Positions 22,805 through 34,579 of a stretch of DNA of 64,000 nucleotides are shown here, piece after piece; the stretch's first letter is position 1, and each line of letters starts with the position of its first letter. Both the position numbers and the translations under genes were made by a program. Below the pieces are notes generated by a model that searched no databases, was not told the DNA's origin, and saw only the letters and a list, made by a program, of their open reading frames with translations. This DNA comes from Orientallactaga sibirica (Eukaryota; Chordata; Mammalia; Rodentia; Dipodidae): assembly GCA_036365145.1 (NCBI GenBank), contig JAEOAD010000004.1, forward strand, positions 48,762,001 through 48,826,000, in the 5' to 3' direction.

Positions 22805-23025
22805 TTTTTTGTTTTTATTTATTTATTTATTTATTTATTTACTTGAGAGTGACAGAGAGAGAGAGAGAATGGGTGTGCCAGTGCCTCCAGACACTGCAAA
22901 TGAACTCCAGATGCATATGCCTCCTTGTGCATCTGGCTTATATGGGTACTGGGGAATCGAGCCTAGAACTGGGGTCCTTAGGCTTCACAGGGAAGTGCTT
23001 AACTGCTCAGTCATCTCTTCAGCCC
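22805..23025 (-). repeat. tRNA-derived SINE
   Basis: Inverted (ATTT)n tail, CAGTGCCTCCAGACACTGCA, CAGTCATCTCTTCAGCCC. Target GGTTTAAACATTTTAA is repeated on both sides. Confidence 0.95.
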
Positions 23026-23039
23026 GGTTTAAACATTTT

Positions 23040-23218
23040 AATATTGTTATTTATTTATTTATTTGTAAGCAGAGAGAGAAAGAGAGAGAATGGCACACCA
23101 GGGCCTCCAGCCACTGCAAAAGAACTCCAGATACATGAGTCATTTTGTGCATTTGGCTTTACGTGGACATTGGGAAATCGAACATGGGTTGTTAGGCTTT
23201 GTAGGCAAGTGGCTTGAT
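23040..23218 (-). repeat. tRNA-derived SINE, promoter end missing
   Basis: TTATTTATTTGTAAGCAGAG to GGCTTTGTAGGCAAGTGGCTT; the inverted head that should follow is replaced by LTR sequence. Confidence 0.85.
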
Positions 23219-23850
23219 GTTGTGGTCCCCCTTAAGGCCAGCCCAGGAGGGACGGTAGGGTCTCTGCCGAGTTGGGGGTGAGCAGCTCAGAATCACAACA
23301 CAGACTCCAGGAGTTGGGTGAAAGCGGGAAGCGAGCTGCCGCAAACTCGTTTATTGAGGAAGTGTAGAGGGTTTTTAAGGGGCTTGGCTGGCCAATCATT
23401 GTATGGGGTGGTCCCCCTTTTTGTGACCAACGACAGCCTGTCTCTGGACAGGTCATCTCGTAGCAGGTTTCTTGGGAGCATGGGACTATAGCTGTTGTCA
23501 CGCCAGGCCTGCACAGAACACCATGTTCACAGAAGCCACTTCCTGGTTTTTCTGCCATGTGGTCTGGCTAGGACCAGGCCTGTATTGTGCCATACTGATC
23601 CATCTTTCAGGCTCAGGTTTAAGAATGTTAATCTTATCTATGCATCTGCGGACTGGGGATTCAGCAAAGGCTAAACAGGAGTAATGTTCCCCTCTTCAGA
23701 GGACTAACCAGGCAGACTCTAGGGGCTGGGAGCTAAATTCACGTGCAAGCATCTTTGCCTCCTCACCTGGCCTCTGGGTTTGGATGACAGAAGGCTAGGT
23801 TTTGTGCAGATGTCACCAGTGAGCCTCCATGAGAGTCCTTCTTCCTACAT
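23219..23850 (-). mobile_element. Probable endogenous retrovirus solo LTR (antisense)
   Basis: Read on the minus strand: CCTTAAAAACCCTCTACACT as a TATA-like region, then CTCAATAAACGAGTTTGCGG as the polyadenylation signal and R start, then a C-rich U5 ending in ...ACA at 23219. This is a retroviral U3-R-U5 order unlike the MaLRs here. The upstream boundary (about 23850) is a guess; no matching short duplication was found. Confidence 0.55.
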
Positions 23851-24649
23851 TACTATTTGGAGTGGCTGGAGCCAAATATATTTTATTTTATACTGTTCAG
23901 GCCCTGGAAAGGTTCACAGTAGAGTAGCTGCTTCACAGTAGAATTATGTAATATCCAAATTCAGGCTGGGTAGGATCAACCTCTGTGGTCCCCAGGGTTA
24001 AATCATTTATGCACTAATGCTGATCCTCATTTACATTTGATGTCCTAAGTCCACATCTCCAACTCCAACTGCCCTCCTCCGCAATCCATTCTCTTTACTT
24101 ACTGCTGGGCGGTCCGTTCTCTTTCCCGTCTTGTATTAACACTCCTTGTAGGGAACTCTCAGCCAGTCCGTAATTGTACAAAGCTCAAGCCATAGATTCA
24201 GGCGTCCTAGTTCAGCTCATCGCCCATGTTATGTTGCTCTATTTCTGCCTCTAGTATATTACTGCACAGGAATCACAGGATGGGGAACTCTCATGCGGCG
24301 GTTTTCATGTTGTGAACACACTGCTGGATGCAAACTACTATTTGGACTTCTTAAAGCCAGAGAAATGTTCTGAGCAGCTGCATGTGTGTGAATGAGGAGA
24401 CTCTTCTGCTTTATGGAATACCTGAAAAATTCTTCCATTATGCCAAACACCATCTACTTACTCCAAAAGACTCACCACCACTCCCTCCTCCCAAACCCAC
24501 AGGAACTATTTATCTCTAGAACTGATGTAGCAATGTTTGCCCTCTAATGTATTTTTTTAAATCTCCTGGGTCTGATGTTAAGTGCATATTCCAGGGCCCA
24601 CCTGGAGCAACTGAAAAAGTCCCGAGCTGGAGAGCTGCCTCAGACATTT
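23851..24649. other. Unassigned non-coding DNA
   Basis: No recognised gene or repeat. Contains pyrimidine-rich patches only. Confidence 0.4.
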
Positions 24650-24805
24650 GCATCGTTATTTTATTTTTATAGGTATAAATATCATACAATTGACCAATTA
24701 CTCAGTCACATTCAGCATATTTACATTGTTCTGCAACCATTACCACCATTCCCCTCCAGAACTTCATCGTTCCAAACTGAAGTGCCATCCACATGAACCC
24801 CCTAC
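24650..24805 (-). mobile_element. Ancient L1M-type 3' UTR fragment
   Basis: TTCAGCATATTTACATTGTT, CTGCAACCATTACCACCATT and CTCCAGAACTTCATCGTTCC are the antisense of the conserved 3' end of old mammalian L1 subfamilies. Confidence 0.65.
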
Positions 24806-25282
24806 CTCGTACTGCTGAGTGCTGGGGTTCCCGGTGTTTACCACAACCAGCTGGCTTTTGCATTCTGACAAACTTCCCTACTGAGTCTGCTACCCTAAGT
24901 TTAGATTGCCACTCCCTTAGAAACTTTACTAATTATTTTGTAAAATCTTATGCATGTATATTTTTAAATTTATTTTAGTTTTGAAAAGAATGAATGGGGG
25001 TTTCCATCACTTATTTAATTTTTTTGCTTAGCCTCCCTTTCATATACTGTTAAGACTTGACCTTTGAAAATCTGCAACAAGCCCTTTTCCATTTTGAGCA
25101 ACCTAGTAGAGCTCTCCTAAAATACCTCTTTAATTTCTCTACTCCATCTTAGCATCTCTGAAAACTGCTCAGCAATTTCCACCACCTAAACTTCTTAGCC
25201 TGACTTGTGAAGCCATTGACAATTGGGCTTAATTCCCGTTTTCAGACCTCTTATTCTAGAAATACTACATTTTGCCTAGGCT
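24806..25282. other. Unassigned, possibly further old L1
   Basis: Follows the L1M fragment without a clear boundary; no gene seen. Confidence 0.35.
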
Positions 25283-25400
25283 TCTCAAAGTATGGTCTCT
25301 GGACAACCAGCATCAGCACTTTCTCAAGACATTTAGAGATGTAAATTCTCAACCTGTTTCAGACACATTCTACCAGAAATGCTGGTGGCAGAAGCATGAG
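25283..25400. mobile_element. MER5A-like hAT-Charlie DNA transposon fossil
   Basis: TTCTCAAAGTATGGTCTCTG, GACAACCAGCATCAGCACTT, GATGTAAATTCTCAACCTGT and CCAGAAATGCTGGTGGCAGA follow the MER5A order. Non-autonomous and very old. Confidence 0.7.
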
Positions 25401-27048
25401 GGAAGACCTAGTAACCAGCTATTCAGGCTATTCTGAGCTTACAAACCACTCCTGTGGTCACACAACCTGTGACAGTCCTCTCATAACACATCTGAGTTTT
25501 GCCCATTGGATTTGGCCTCAGACATCCTCCCTTTTCCAAAATTGCCATCTCTTTCAACTGATCCAAATTCTAAGTAACATTGAACTCAGGCTAATTGCAA
25601 TCTTCTCCACACAGCCTCTTACCATGAGGCATCCCAGTCCTGTTAGCAATCCCCTTCCCAGCATGAGGCTCAGATAGACCCTTTGCTATCAGCTTCTTGG
25701 CAGCCCATTCTGCAAAGGTTTGTGTCCTCTGTGTGTTCACATAGCAGGCACTTGCTAGATGTTATTGATTCAAGTAGATTTGATTTACCACTACTGGCAT
25801 CAAAAGGTAGCTGAGAAATTTAATGAAAATATATCCCTGGTCCCTCTAGACCTGCTAGAACTCCATGTTTGCAGTCCACTCCCAAGTTATTGATGAGGAT
25901 AATGGGCCCCTATAGACAGAGGGTCCAACCATGGTTACCAGCCCTAAGCTAAGGGACAGGCAGAAGAGAGGTTTCCTGGCCAGTCAAGTAGGCCCCCAGA
26001 TGAACACTTGTTTCAGGGAATAAGTGAAGCTGGGCTGCAGCAATACATAAGAAGTGGGGTGGGAAAGTCAGATTACCAGCACTCATCAGGGACCCAGGAG
26101 CAAAACCCAGGTGCGAGTCTCCTTGAGATCCTGTTCATTCCCCATGTGTTTAAGAGGATGCCTGAGAGATTTTCCCTTCCCATTAAGCTATGCACCTATA
26201 ACCAAGGATGCACCAACTTCCTTGCAATTACTCAGAATGGCAGAAGAGAAATTTTGAAGAGCTAGGGCAGAGTGCCAGATTCCATCAAATCTACAAAGCC
26301 TGTGAGAGGGAACAGTGGGAAAGCAAGATTTAATTTTCCTCCCAGATGCTGAAGTGTATCCTTATTTCATGGCTGATTCTGCAACGTGTTTGTATCAGAA
26401 GTATCTATCATTGTGTTCAAGTGCTGCCTAATTTACTAGAAAACGGGGAGGGAAATGCTTTTAGACATATAACTCAATAAGGGGATTCATTAGATATGCT
26501 ATTGTAGAGTTAATAGAATGATGAATGATTTCCATCATTTTCTTGCTAATAGTTGTCTAATGAGGATGAAAGCAATTATTTTTATCATACATTTTCATAT
26601 AATTTGGTGGCCTAGTATATTCATTAGAATATAATGAATTGTGAGTTTGCCATGGATTTCTTTGAATTAAAAGATAAAGAATTTGGAGAATTGTACCCAT
26701 TTGGCTAAAAAAACCCACAAATTTCCACTATTAATCACTGCATATAATTTATAAGACTTTAACAATAAAAGTACTGTTATTTCCTTAAAAGGGCATATAT
26801 ATTTTCTTTATTTTTCTTCAAATATTTTTATTGGGGAAAACAGGAGACCCTACATTTTTATTTTATTTATTTAATGTCTCCTTCTTACCAATATGCATGA
26901 GAAATGTTCTTGCAGCTTTATCTCCACTTTGATCAATAATATGACTTTTGTTTTTAAAATTTATGATCTTACATTTTTCTCTTTTTTCCACATACCCTGT
27001 TGTTATAAGGGTATATTAATTACACAAAATAATGAATTTTGACTTTTT
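25401..27048. other. Unassigned non-coding DNA
   Basis: About 1.6 kb. ORFs of 85 and 93 codons have no family likeness. After 26360 it becomes strongly AT-rich. Confidence 0.45.
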
Positions 27049-27616
27049 TGTAATACACTGGTCCAGTTACTTTCTCATTGCGGGGACAAACACACAACCA
27101 GAAGCACTTTATGGGAGAAAGGGCTATTTCAGGCTTACAGGATCCAGGGGAAACACCATCAGTTGTGGAAGAAGCTGTCTCACTTCAGCATCCACAGCAG
27201 GACAGAGAAAAACCAACACCAGCAAGCAAAAACAACCATGCAATTTAAATTTTTTTATTATTATTTTATTTATTTTTGGAGAGAGACACAGAGAGAAACA
27301 GATAGAGAGGGAGAGGAAGACAGATAGAGATGGGTGGACCAGCAGTCTCTCAGCTGCTGAGAACGAAATCCAGATGCCTGTGCCCCCTTGTGGTCAAGTG
27401 TGGCATTGCGCCCTTGCGTCACTTTGCATCTGGCTAAACGTGGCACCTGGAGATTGGAACCTCTGGAGATTGGAACCAGCGTTCTTAGGCTTAGCAGGCA
27501 GGCACCTTAACTGCTAACCCATCTCTCCAGCCCACAACCATGCAATTTATAAGCTCAATCTTAATCACAAATCTCTGAGGCTATTGGGGACATACATTCA
27601 CATTCAAACCACCACA
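27049..27616 (-). mobile_element. MaLR-like LTR (antisense), split by a SINE
   Basis: Ends AACCACCACA, the inverse of the usual TGTGGTGGTTTGAAT start, and shares TCCAGGGGAAACACCATCAG with the LTR at 62.8 kb. A SINE at 27247-27533 splits it. Confidence 0.75.
27247..27533 (-). repeat. tRNA-derived SINE (long variant) inside MaLR LTR
   Basis: Perfect 15-bp duplication ACAACCATGCAATTT at 27232-27246 and 27534-27548. Contains TTTGGAGAGAGACACAGAGA, CAGCAGTCTCTCAGCTGCTG and the inverted head CTAACCCATCTCTCCAGCCC. Confidence 0.95.
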
Positions 27617-27639
27617 TACACATAATTAGTTTTGTTTAA

Positions 27640-28340
27640 CCCTCCCTCTTAGCCTCATCTTCCCCTTTTCCCGCATCCCCCTTTCCTGCTTTCACCCTTT
27701 TAATGGGAATGCTTTGACTTTTCTTCTATTTAGCATGATGTTGGCTATAGGTGTATCATTTTGATTATGTTGCAATATATTCCTTCCATCCCAAGCTTCT
27801 CAAGTGTTTTCATCATGAAGGGATGTTTGATTTTGTCCAAGATCTTTCCTGCATCTCAAAAATGATCATGTGAGGGCTGGAGAGATGACTCAGCAATTAA
27901 GATGCTAGCCTGCAAACCTTAACTTCCCATGTTCAATTCCCTAGTGCCAACATAAAGCCAAATGCACAAAGTGGCTCATGTATCTGGAGTTTATTTGCAG
28001 CAGCTGGAGGCCCTGGTGGACCCAGTCTCACTGTCTCTTTTCTATTTATCTCTATCTGCTTGCAAATAAATAAAAATATTTTCCAAAAGAGAAATGGTCA
28101 TGTGATTTCTGTCCCTGAGTCTATTTAGGTGATGCATTACAGATACTTATTTACGTATGTTGAACCATCCCTGGAATGCATATCTACAATGAGACCAACT
28201 TGATCAAGGTGAATCATTTTTGATAGGTATTTTTTTAAATTCAGTTTACCAAATATTTTATTGAGAACCTTTTTGTTTTTTGTCTATTTTCAAGGATCAT
28301 CAAAGATATTGGTTTACAGTTTTCTTTTATTGCTGTGTTT
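27640..28340 (-). pseudogene. Old L1 ORF2 fragment (reverse transcriptase region), antisense
   Basis: CATGTGATTTCTGTCCCTGA, TATGTTGAACCATCCCTGGA and TTTTATTGAGAACCTTTTTG are the antisense of the L1 ORF2 RT region. Stops and indels are numerous and a SINE interrupts at 27873-28078. ORF2p supplies endonuclease and reverse transcriptase; this piece is inert. Confidence 0.75.
27873..28078 (+). repeat. tRNA-derived SINE inside antisense L1
   Basis: AGGGCTGGAGAGATGACTCA head to GCAAATAAATAAAAATATTT tail; AAATGATCATGTGA / AAATGGTCATGTGA flank it as target duplication. Confidence 0.9.
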
Positions 28341-28472
28341 CTTTCTTGGAGCTATTTGGTGCTGAACTCTTCAGTGACCCCTCGTGGCACTCTGGAAAGA
28401 GGGGATGAAAGAGAAAAGCTGAACTTAGAAAGACCACCTGTAGCAGTCCAGGGGAGCAAAGACTGTTCGGGA

Positions 28473-28660
28473 ATGTTGTAGACAGCTTCACATTGCTGGG
28501 ATGAACATCCAAACCAGCCACAGTTTAGAGGAGGAAGGGATTTGTTTCAAGCTGACAGACTCGGGGGAAGGTGCATAGGTGGCAGGAGAAGCTGTCTCCC
28601 TTTCACAGATTTAAGCAGAGAAAAACTGCAGCAAGCAAACCAGGCATTTGGGACTCATTC
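28473..28660 (-). mobile_element. MaLR-like LTR fragment (antisense)
   Basis: TGTTGTAGACAGCTTCACAT, CTTCACATTGCTGGGATGAA and CTCGGGGGAAGGTGCATAGG parallel the LTRs at 27.05 and 62.74 kb; the other half has been lost. Confidence 0.65.
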
Positions 28661-29569
28661 CGTCTCAGAAGGGCCCTAAATATGCTTGGTTCACACAGGT
28701 AAGGATGGTGAGCTGATTCTGCCAACCTGCAGCCTTCAGATCTCTCTCCCACCCTGTCGCCTGGACGTCCTCACTTATTCCCCCACTATATATGCCATTA
28801 GAAATACTGCCCCTCTTAGTTGCAAGCCCACAAGTCTGTCCTACTCTCCCTTGTGGAGCCTGCTGGGCAAATGTTTATGAATCCCTGATGCTGCAGCATT
28901 GGCAACGGTTTTATCACTAAACATACTCCGTAGGGTCTCCTTCAGTACAATGGACAATCTGTGTCCTAGGGATTCGAGATTTCTAGGACAATTTTTTTCT
29001 TAAGTACAGAGTTTCTGAGGCAAACAAGTGGCATTTTAAAATTTTGTCCTTCGTCATCTTCTTTTGTGTGGAAAATATATTTACACCTACAGAGACACAA
29101 AATCACATTGTGTTTCTTACAGAAAGCATGTTGCAAGCAGAAACTCAAATCATAATCTGGAGTGTTCTATATTCATTGTGACTTAACATGGCAACCATGA
29201 CTTCTTTTCTTACAAAGGCCTACAGGAGCAAAGAAGAGCCCTTTGTCATAAGGCATTTTTTTTTCCATGGGGACATTATGAAAGCCCTCCTGTTCCAAAG
29301 TAGCATGTGTCTCTCACCAGCTTGCAATACATGACCTGCCTTATGTTGTCCTAGGAAGAAGCCACATTCTTCCATGGGGCTTAATCCATCAAGCAAACCT
29401 CATTCTTCTCCCTTCATTTTACAGTATTTCTTGCCAATTACACAGAAACCATGACCCGTTGCAAGGGTAGAACACATATTTCAACATCATTTGCTTAATT
29501 GACATATATCTATAGTCATGCTGCAATGCTGATGGCATTTTCCATTAAATACAGACATTCAGTGGTAAA
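28661..29569. other. Unassigned non-coding DNA
   Basis: About 0.9 kb, no gene or repeat recognised. Confidence 0.4.
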
Positions 29570-29935
29570 CAAGACATCATTACCACATCCTCTAAGGTTC
29601 AGGGAGCATTGCAGAAAAGGAGGCAGAACGAATTTAAGAGCCACAGGATAGGGAAGAGGACTTCAGGACACTATCTTCCAAACACAAAGTGACCAGTACT
29701 TAATGACCTCCTAGTGGCTATCACCACTTCCACAAGATTTCCCCAAAGTTAAACCCATCAACTTTTGACATGGATGATGGAAGAGGGTAGGAAAAAGGTC
29801 ATCAAAATAGAAGAGGGTCAATTTGGAAAGAAGAAGGAATTCAATGAAGAGGGATAAACAGAGGAAGACAAAAGAGGATATTGGGAGGGTATGATCCAAT
29901 TACATTATGTTTATGTATGAAAAAATATAAAAGCA
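29570..29935 (+). mobile_element. 5'-truncated L1 3' UTR
   Basis: CAGGGAGCATTGCAGAAAAG, GAGGCAGAACGAATTTAAGAGCC, a purine-rich stretch, then a tail after TTATGTTTATGTATGAAAAA. Same block order as the 14.7-kb L1. Confidence 0.75.
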
Positions 29936-30664
29936 CTGACATTAGCAACTAGGGACATATATGTCTACTGAAACATAAACACAAACTCATGGGCACACTC
30001 AGCATCAAACCATGTGAAGGCACACAGAAAGAGACCCCACTCCAAGCATGCATCTTCACACCAGCTAACGTGAACACAGTTGCTTGCAGGGTTTACAGAA
30101 TGAGGCTATATTTTGGAAAACGAGTGCCTACCACCAGAGCCCTGGTCTTCAATCACAGCAGGAAGTAGGGATTCTGGTTGCTCTGTGAACTGAAGGCACC
30201 GCGATCACTCCACTTTTCTAATCACCTAGATGATTCACCCACAACTGGCTGAGGGGTCCCACAGTGCAGACCATCTTTCTTTGTCATGACAGAGAAGGAA
30301 TCAGGACAAGGGTGATAACATGCTTTGTTCTCTATGCACAAGTCTTCTGTTCACTTGGTAACAGCGGGAAACTAGATGGGAAACAGTAGCAAAGTCAATA
30401 TAACTCAAAGATAAGAACAAAGCTAATCTACTCATTCCAAAAGACACAAGGTCTTCATCAAGGATGTACATCCCAAGTCTATTGCGTTTCGTAATTAAAA
30501 CATTTTTCTCCCGAAGGGAAAAATGCTACTGAGAAAAAAAGTTTACTGACACACCATTTGTAAAGATGGGATGATTTTTAAATGATTTGAATTGGATTGC
30601 TTCATTAACAAATTTTCCCTTGAAATTCCACTCTCGTGGAAATTACTGATGTTATCAATTATAT
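29936..30664. other. Unassigned non-coding DNA
   Basis: No gene or repeat recognised. Confidence 0.4.
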
Positions 30665-30670
30665 AGACAT

Positions 30671-30797
30671 TCAGATGAACTCCAGATGCCTGTGTGCCAC
30701 TTTGTGCATCTGGCTTTATGTGGGTACTGGGGAATTGAACCTGAGTCATTAGGCTTTGCAGGCAAGCGTCATAACCACAAACCCATCTCCCCAGTCC
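30671..30797 (-). repeat. tRNA-derived SINE, tail end missing
   Basis: GATGAACTCCAGATGCCTGT to ACCCATCTCCCCAGTCC, antisense, without the A/T-rich end. Confidence 0.85.
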
Positions 30798-30830
30798 AAT
30801 ATATAATTGGAGGCAAACCCAACAGACTGC

Positions 30831-31061
30831 CTTTTTATATGTGTGTGAGAGAGAAAAAAAAAAAGAGAGAGAGAGAAAATTGGCACACCAGGGCCTTCAA
30901 CCACTGCAAATGAACTCCAGATGCATGTGCCCACTTGCGCGCATGTGAGACCTTGTGTGCTTACATCACTGTGCATCTAGCTGATGTGGGACCTGGAGAG
31001 TTGAACATGAGTCCTTAGGATTTACAGGCAAGCACCTTAACTGCTAAGCCATCTCTCCAGC

Positions 31062-31062
<1 letters not shown>
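30831..31062 (-). repeat. tRNA-derived SINE (long variant)
   Basis: AGAGAGAGAGAAAATTGGCA, ACTTGCGCGCATGTGAGACC and CTAAGCCATCTCTCCAGCC, antisense. Confidence 0.9.

Positions 31063-31102
<40 letters not shown>
31063..31102. repeat. (CA)n microsatellite
   Basis: An uninterrupted ACAC run directly abutting the SINE head. Confidence 0.95.
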
Positions 31103-31105
<3 letters not shown>

Positions 31106-31589
31106 TTTAATTTAGTTGACTTTCAGATTTTAATTCAACTTAAAAAGAGATACCAAGACAGCAACATTTTTATTTCAGACAAAGAAAGTCTTTCCAGGCT
31201 ATTTTGTGGGTCCTTCTAACCTGTGGAATGTCTAGCAATTAACTCCAGTAAGGATTTGGAGGGAGTCAAAAGAAAGACAGCCAGCATATTCATGGAACTT
31301 CGTGAGTTCAAGGCCACCCTGAGAATTACTCCAGGAGGATTACTTGATGTGGGACCCAAAAGGGACAAAACCCTTTACTCTGAACAACAGGTAAAACAGT
31401 GAATCTAAGTCACAGGAGAAGAGCAGGAAAGAAATGAGAAATAGCTATTTAGCTATTTATGGCAATTCAAATGTGCAAGATATTCAGTCAAAAGGCAGCA
31501 GAAGGTTTCCCAAAAAGACATGGTGAAGACAGCGTGTGTGAGACCAAACACAGAGAGACCTGGCCAGAATCTGGAAGAAGGTCAGTAAT
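31103..31589. other. Mostly unassigned; B1 scrap inside
   Basis: A 27-bp patch at about 31302-31328 (GTGAGTTCAAGGCCACCCTG) is the middle of a B1. Nothing else recognised. Confidence 0.4.
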
Positions 31590-32090
31590 CCCAGCACAGA
31601 GGGTGCTACATGAGCAACTGGGGGAAAATGTCTGACAGGCTGCAGGTAGGAGAAGTGGCAAACAGCCATGGTGAGTTCAACTGCTCTTGGCCATTCCTGG
31701 AACTGAGCCACCAAATGTGGGCTAGAAGAGAGCCAATGCATATAAGTTCCCTAAATTCCAGGTCAGCCTGGGCCAGTAGTGAGACCCGTTGGAGAACCTT
31801 TGAAAAAAAACTGAAAAACTAACCACACACTGAAACACAGAAAAAAAAGGCAGAAGAAACAAACACAGAAAAAGGCTGAAGGAGATAAACACAGAGAGCC
31901 AGTCAAGAGACCTTCCCAAACATTCACAAGCTAAACTAAATTTCTCATGGAAGAGGGGGCGGAAAGATTGTTCATCCTGTGCACAGAGACTGGGGCCTAT
32001 CCACAGAACTCTGCTTCCCAGATCACACACACATAGTCATCAGACAAGCAATACATGAATGTAAAATCACATTTAAATAAAAATATATTT
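31590..32090 (+). mobile_element. L1 3' UTR fragment with internal B1 scrap
   Basis: AAACAGCCATGGTGAGTTCA, AAAAAGGCTGAAGGAGATAA and AGAGGGGGCGGAAAGATTGT match other L1 3' UTRs in the window. CCAGGTCAGCCTGGGCCAGT at about 31760 is the end of a B1. Ends in an AAATAAAAATATA tail. Confidence 0.7.
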
Positions 32091-32580
32091 ATATCATCTC
32101 TGATTCAGGAGCCCCAAATAAATAAAGATTTAGTAATGAACTACATTTCAAAGTAGCTGCTATAATAAGATTTGTTACTGAAAGGAGGCTGGACTGAATT
32201 CCAGATAAACTATTTTACTATATTTATTTGCTTATATTTTATTTTTGACTTATAAATAAAGGAGACTTGAAAATAATCAAATCCTACCACTTAAAATCAT
32301 CTCCACTGATCACTTGCTGTTTTCCACCTTGTTTACCTTTTGTAGGTAACTCAAAGTACAGTGGTTGCTATGCTCACATGAGCCCCTGCCAGAGCTTATC
32401 ATAGAGGGCAGTGGGGATGAGAACTGAAGCTCTCTAATGGAAGGGGACTTCAGATCTGAAACAATGGTGAGGGACACCATCATAGGAAGTGAGCTGGTCT
32501 TATATATCATTGTCCCTTGTGATTATGCTAATGAATCTGAGCATTTCTACATTGGTGAGAAATCACACAATTCAACACAA
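32091..32580. other. Unassigned non-coding DNA
   Basis: No recognised element. Confidence 0.4.
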
Positions 32581-32595
32581 TAAAGTAACTTCTTG

Positions 32596-33024
32596 GGCTG
32601 GAGAGATGGCTTAGTGGTTAAGGCGCTTGCCTGCAAAGCCAAAGGACCTAGCTTCAATTCCCCAGGGCCCACATAAGCCAGATGCACAAGGGGGCGCATG
32701 CATCCGGATTTTGTTTGCAGTGGCTGGAGGTGCTGGTTCACCCATCCTCTCTCTCTCTACCTGCCTATTTCTTTTCTTTTTTTCTTTCTTTCTTTTTTTT
32801 CTTTTTTTTTTTTTTTTTTTTGGTTTTCTGAGGTAGGGTCTCATTCTAGCCCAGGCTGACCTGAAATTCACTATGTCATCTCAGGGGGACCTCGAACTCT
32901 TGGCAATCCTCCTACCTCTTCCTCCTGAGTGCTGGGATTAAAGGTGTGCGCCACCACGCCCAGCATACCTGCCTATTTCTGTATTTCTCTCTCTCTCCCT
33001 CAAATAAATAAATAAATACTTTTT
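32596..33024 (+). repeat. tRNA-derived SINE interrupted by a B1
   Basis: Head GGCTGGAGAGATGGCTTAGT, body to CTGCCTATTTC, then after the B1 the CTCTCTCTCTCCCTCAAATA tail. Perfect 15-bp target duplication TAAAGTAACTTCTTG at 32581-32595 and 33025-33039. Confidence 0.95.
32773..32965 (-). repeat. B1-type SINE nested in a tRNA SINE
   Basis: Long T/C run (inverted tail), GAGGTAGGGTCTCATTCTAG, GCCACCACGCCCAGC head. Flanked by ACCTGCCTATTTCT at 32759-32772 and 32966-32979. Confidence 0.95.
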
Positions 33025-33039
33025 TAAAGTAACTTCTTG

Positions 33040-33806
33040 ATGCTGATCTGTTTCAGGCAAGGCACTGAGGAAGGTCCCCAAGCTCCAGGAGAGATGACCT
33101 CCACAACTCTCAAATCTATTAGGTAGATGAGCAGAACCACAGACACAATATGTTTCATGACCCCAAAGTCCACTGATAAATATACCTGTTTTCACCCTTG
33201 ATGATTGATCCTTGAGGTTTCCTGAATTTATGGAGTGTTTGGGAACGTTTGGTGCTACAGTCTGTCAGTTACTAAACACGTGCTGGCATTTAGAGACATA
33301 GTGACTAGTTATTTCATGTCTGAGTGATATAGTTCTGTATCCCCGAATTTCAACACTGGGACCCAAGCTTGCATTTACACTTTTCTCTTCCACATCAAGG
33401 GTCAAGGTTTTGGATCATTCATTTCTGAGTCCCTCCATCTAAAAAGTGAGATATTAGGCTGTGGTGAGTGCTAGAGGATTTATGTGAAGTGTGTAGCAGC
33501 ATGGGATTTCCTTCTTTATTTATATTATCTTTATTTTCTCTATGGAAAATTGATATTCACCTTGCACTTTGTATGTGGAAACATGTTTTCAGAGAAAGTG
33601 AAAGCCATACTCCCAGACACAAACACAGTCATCACACATAGACTCACAGGTATCTACCTCCCATTCCTTAGACACACAAACCCACAGCACCAAAACAGAA
33701 GCTAGCAAGTGTTCTTAAGTCTTCACTAAATGTTCAGTTTCTTTCTCCATACCTCCAACCCTCTTTTCCACTAGGATCTGGAGTCAGGCTGGTTTTCTAG
33801 ACAATA
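33040..33806. other. Unassigned non-coding DNA
   Basis: No gene or repeat recognised. Confidence 0.4.
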
Positions 33807-33811
33807 GCAGG

Positions 33812-34160
33812 TGTGGTGGTGAGATTCAGGTGTCCCCCATAAACTTAAGTGTTCTGAATGCTAGTCTCCCCAGCTGACAGCAATTGGAAATTAAAGCCTC
33901 CTGGAGGCGGAGTGTTGTTGGGGGCGGGCTTATGGGTATTTTAGCCAGCTTCCCCTTGCCAGTGTTTGGCACACTCTCCTGTTGCTATGGTTCACCTTAT
34001 GTTGGCCAGGGGGTGATGTTCACCTTCTGCTCATGCCATTATTTTTCCTGCCATCATGGAGCTTCCCCCTCGAGCCTGTAAACCAAAATAAACCTCTTTT
34101 TTCCCACAAGCTGCTCTTGGTCAGGTGATTTCTGCCAGCAATGAGAACCTGACTGCAACA
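33812..34160 (+). mobile_element. ERVL-MaLR (ORR1-like) solo LTR
   Basis: TGTGGTGGTGAGATTCAGGT to AACCTGACTGCAACA, 349 bp, same family as the 17.9-kb provirus. Flanks GCAGG (33807-33811) and GTAGG (34161-34165) are a 5-bp duplication with one change. LTR-LTR recombination has removed the interior. Confidence 0.9.
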
Positions 34161-34165
34161 GTAGG

Positions 34166-34489
34166 TAACAAAGCCCAACCTTTTCAGAACATGGATTTTT
34201 TTTTTTTCCCTTCAGCAACGAGTGGTTGAGGCCACATATAGTTTTCCTTTGCTCTTGACTTCATTGGCAATGAGAGAAAGGAGGGCACTGTGAGGATCAC
34301 ATCATGCCGTGCCATGCACCATTTCCATGGGTGTTTTGTTCACTGTGATAACGTTTGAAAACGGTGCTCCTGGCAATGTCCACAGAAAAGAGCTTTGCAG
34401 AAAAGTCATGAGCATCAACTACATGAAATATTTTTCAAATCTGTTTTTGTGGTAGATGCGAATCTCTTTATAGGTGCAGATCATATTCA
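34166..34489. other. Unassigned non-coding DNA
   Basis: No recognised element. Confidence 0.4.
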
Positions 34490-34569
34490 TTTCTGTGGTA
34501 CAGGGATTCAACCTATGGCCTTCTGTACACTAGACAAGTGTTCTACCACTGAACCATATCGCTAGCCCT
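34490..34569 (-). repeat. ID-like SINE fragment
   Basis: GGTACAGGGATTCAACCTAT, AAGTGTTCTACCACTGAACC and ATCGCTAGCCC are the inverse of an ID (tRNA-Ala/BC1-type) head: A box with CAGTGGTAGAACAC and a degenerate B box. Confidence 0.65.
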
Positions 34570-34579
34570 ATTTTTTTTT

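Noticed and set aside
27032..27517. 161-codon open frame on the plus strand
   Set aside because: It runs from antisense LTR into an antisense SINE; the coding appearance comes from repeat DNA.
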